Source: Lycorma delicatula | Taxonomy: Eukaryota > Arthropoda > Insecta > Hemiptera > Fulgoridae | Direction: 5' to 3' | NCBI RefSeq assembly: GCF_047948215.1 | Contig: NC_134456.1 | Location: 64,685,529 to 64,749,528 of the forward strand | Length of the DNA: 64,000 bases | Shown: positions 62,007-64,000 of the stretch, one piece after another | Layout of the letters: each line of letters begins with the position of its first letter | How positions within the stretch are numbered: the first letter of the stretch is position 1 | The notes under the pieces: generated by a model | Database searches by the model: none | Told to the model about the DNA's origin: nothing | What the model saw: the letters and a program-made list of their open reading frames with translations, nothing else | Position numbers and translations under genes: made by a program

Positions 62007-64000
62007 CTGAAAATTACATAACATTTTTTTAATAGATTAATACTTAAATTAACAAACTGGCAAACAAGTTGATATTGAAATCAGAATGCTGGTTTTTAAA
62101 TTATTGATTTTCTGATCCAGTATTTAACTCCTGGGAAGGGTCTAATATTTTATCTCTCATCTCATCTTATTTTGAAAAAATGTATGTAGAAAACCAAGTT
62201 CTGTTAATTAAAAATAAGAAATAAGTTAGAATATTTCTTTTTAGATTTTATAAAAGTTTGCATATTTCTATCAAAAAGAACACAAATTAATACTCATATC
62301 GATTTTTGGGTCAGTGCTTCAGAATTTTTCAAATTTTCCAGGTCCTTGGAAGCAAAACATCTTTTTTTTGAAAACAGTAGTATGAAAACTGCAAATTTTT
62401 TCAAGTTTTGTTGGGTGAAGGAAATAAGGGAAGATCAAAATGGTCAAGAGCATCTGAACTTGTTTGATATAATTAACTATTTTATTTGTCCCTGAAAGTG
62501 GAATGCATTATTAAAAATTGTTGCAACAGTCCAATATTCTAATTTTTCCACCTGTTTTTACTTTATTTCTACTACCTTCAACATGCAAAAAAATATATTT
62601 CAGTAAAGAATCAAAAACAGATGAAATGGCATGTGAAAAAGTTCCAGATCAATTGATACAGAAGCCAGCGTGCTAATCACTAAACTAGCTGGTCTGCCAA
62701 CTAGTATGTCAATTAAGGGGTTGTTTAGGTATCCCCAGACACATCATTAATAGCAGTTTACATTCTTATCAAACCTGTTGATGACTCCTGAATTCAAATA
62801 ATCAGGTGGTAGGATTCGCTAGATGTATAGCTAGTTTCTTTGAATAAAATTGTATTTTTTATTCATAAAATAAGATTGTTAAAAAATAAGTAAATAAAAC
62901 CTTTCATTCTGATTAGTACATAATAATACATTGCATAATGTAACTCCCCCAGCATTTACCTGGATTGACCAAGGGAAATTATGATAAAACCTTGTTCTGA
63001 GCAAATTCACAAAATGCACAGTTAATTATACAATATAAAAATAGATTGATTAAAGTCAATATTAATTATTTAAAATATAGACCCATGAAATAATGTTAAG
63101 ATAGCTTCAGGAATTTATTAAAAATAAAAAATAACTACAAAATAATTCACAATTCAGAAGACATCAACAAAAATTATTTCAACACATATTTAGTACTTCA
63201 ACATTTATATACTGTTATCAATTACCTATTTAGTACTTCAAAACGTATTAGTACTCTTAGTACTGTGCGATACTGAATACACACATTTATATACGTGTTA
63301 TTAACGGGATACAGAAAATTCATGGTTCCTAACATATTTTTATTAGTATTATTTAAAAATTCAGTAATATTTTAAAATTGCTGAAGTAATATTCTTTCTG
63401 TAAAAGAAAATTCTTCAATTGTATTTTAGATTAATTGGTGGATGATTTTTTAAATGGTTTGGTCATTCATTAAAAGTGATAACAGAAACATATGCCTGCT
63501 TTTTAGTAAAGATTGCACATTCACAAATATAAAAACAAGAATAAGTTAACATTTTTAATTCTCTAAATATTGATGTACATGATTCATATATTTATGAACA
63601 CCAAACAATGATTCAATATATTTGATAGTTTTATTATCAAATCAATTTTCACTTTTGATAAATGCCAGCATAGTGCTAAATTTATTATTTTAAATAGATA
63701 TTAGATTATCAATAACTTTCAAATAATTTTGGAATTTTTCAGTACAAACTGTATTTAGACGTATCATAAAGATTTCTTTGGTTGAACTTGACTTTAAAAT
63801 TCCTTTAGTAATCCATGCAGTGTTCCTTTTTGTGTTTGAAACTGTTATTTTTTATTTAAAAGCAAGCTAGAAAGAAAGCCTTCTGAAAAGCATTAAAAAT
63901 AATTGTTAAATTTTTCATAAAAACTAATTTTGTTATTATTTTCTCAACTAGTTTCTAACAATAAGGTTCTCAGATCTCTAGTTGAATTTTTATAGATTAC
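62007..64000 (-). other. ARSB: Partial 5' intron of the ARSB-like gene
   Basis: This stretch should be the intron upstream of the first visible ARSB exon, because the frame enters that exon in phase 0 and no earlier coding exon is recognisable here. It is AT-rich. A possible decayed tRNA-type SINE head on the minus strand lies near 62640-62700 (a TAGTTTAGTGATTAGCACGC-like A-box region). Nothing else is supported. Confidence 0.5.

Noticed and set aside
62007..64000. Search for the first ARSB-like exon (signal peptide, ADDL motif)
   Set aside because: No minus-strand segment encoding the expected motif with a donor in phase 0 was found. It must lie beyond the window.

Overview
This is AT-rich eukaryotic nuclear DNA (roughly 70% A+T by eye). 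Genes are split by multi-kilobase introns, and the introns are loaded with decayed transposons. The exon sequences and the mix of mobile elements point to an insect. Several repeat families resemble ones I associate with Hemiptera, but that order-level guess is inference and no species can be named from the sequence.

Left part (1-9 kb): mostly unassigned AT-rich DNA. There is a GC-richer patch at 1.38-1.64 kb that could be a promoter plus first exon. Three splice-bounded segments (4302-4415, 4857-5026, 8745-8854) match the C-terminal tail of the Arf exchange factor GBF1 (Drosophila garz), but the middle one carries two stop codons and a 1-base frameshift. It therefore reads as a decayed, intron-containing copy.

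Middle-left part (11-24 kb): repeat country. It holds a tandem satellite of about 130 bp (12.45-14.85 kb, with an exact 353-bp duplication inside), about 2 kb of interrupted polypyrimidine microsatellite (15.18-17.17 kb), and at least four copies or fragments of RTE-like non-LTR retrotransposons. The best LINE copy (18.44-20.82 kb, minus strand) is 5'-truncated but only lightly mutated. A 357-bp repeat pair of about 98% identity sits at 6.88 and 23.75 kb.

Right part (27.6-62.0 kb, minus strand): one real gene dominates, an arylsulfatase B-like lysosomal sulfatase. Nine exons join in one open frame of 514 residues ending at a proper stop. The sulfatase nucleophile motif (C-x-P-S-R) and the other active-site residues are intact. 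Only the N-terminal exon(s), carrying the signal peptide and first metal-binding aspartates, lie beyond the right edge. Its introns hold a full-length mariner (1314 bp, perfect 16-bp inverted repeats, TA duplication) nested inside an older transposase relic. They also hold a hAT relic split by a tRNA-derived SINE with a 15-bp target duplication, an internally deleted IS630/Tc1-like transposase, further mariner/Tc1-type fragments, a relic of a repetitive protein family of unknown mechanism, and a SINE inserted into another SINE.

I found no convincing new multi-gene system. The strongest observations are the clean nested insertions (a readable insertion history), the decayed GBF1 tail, the recent satellite duplication, and the well-preserved sulfatase.
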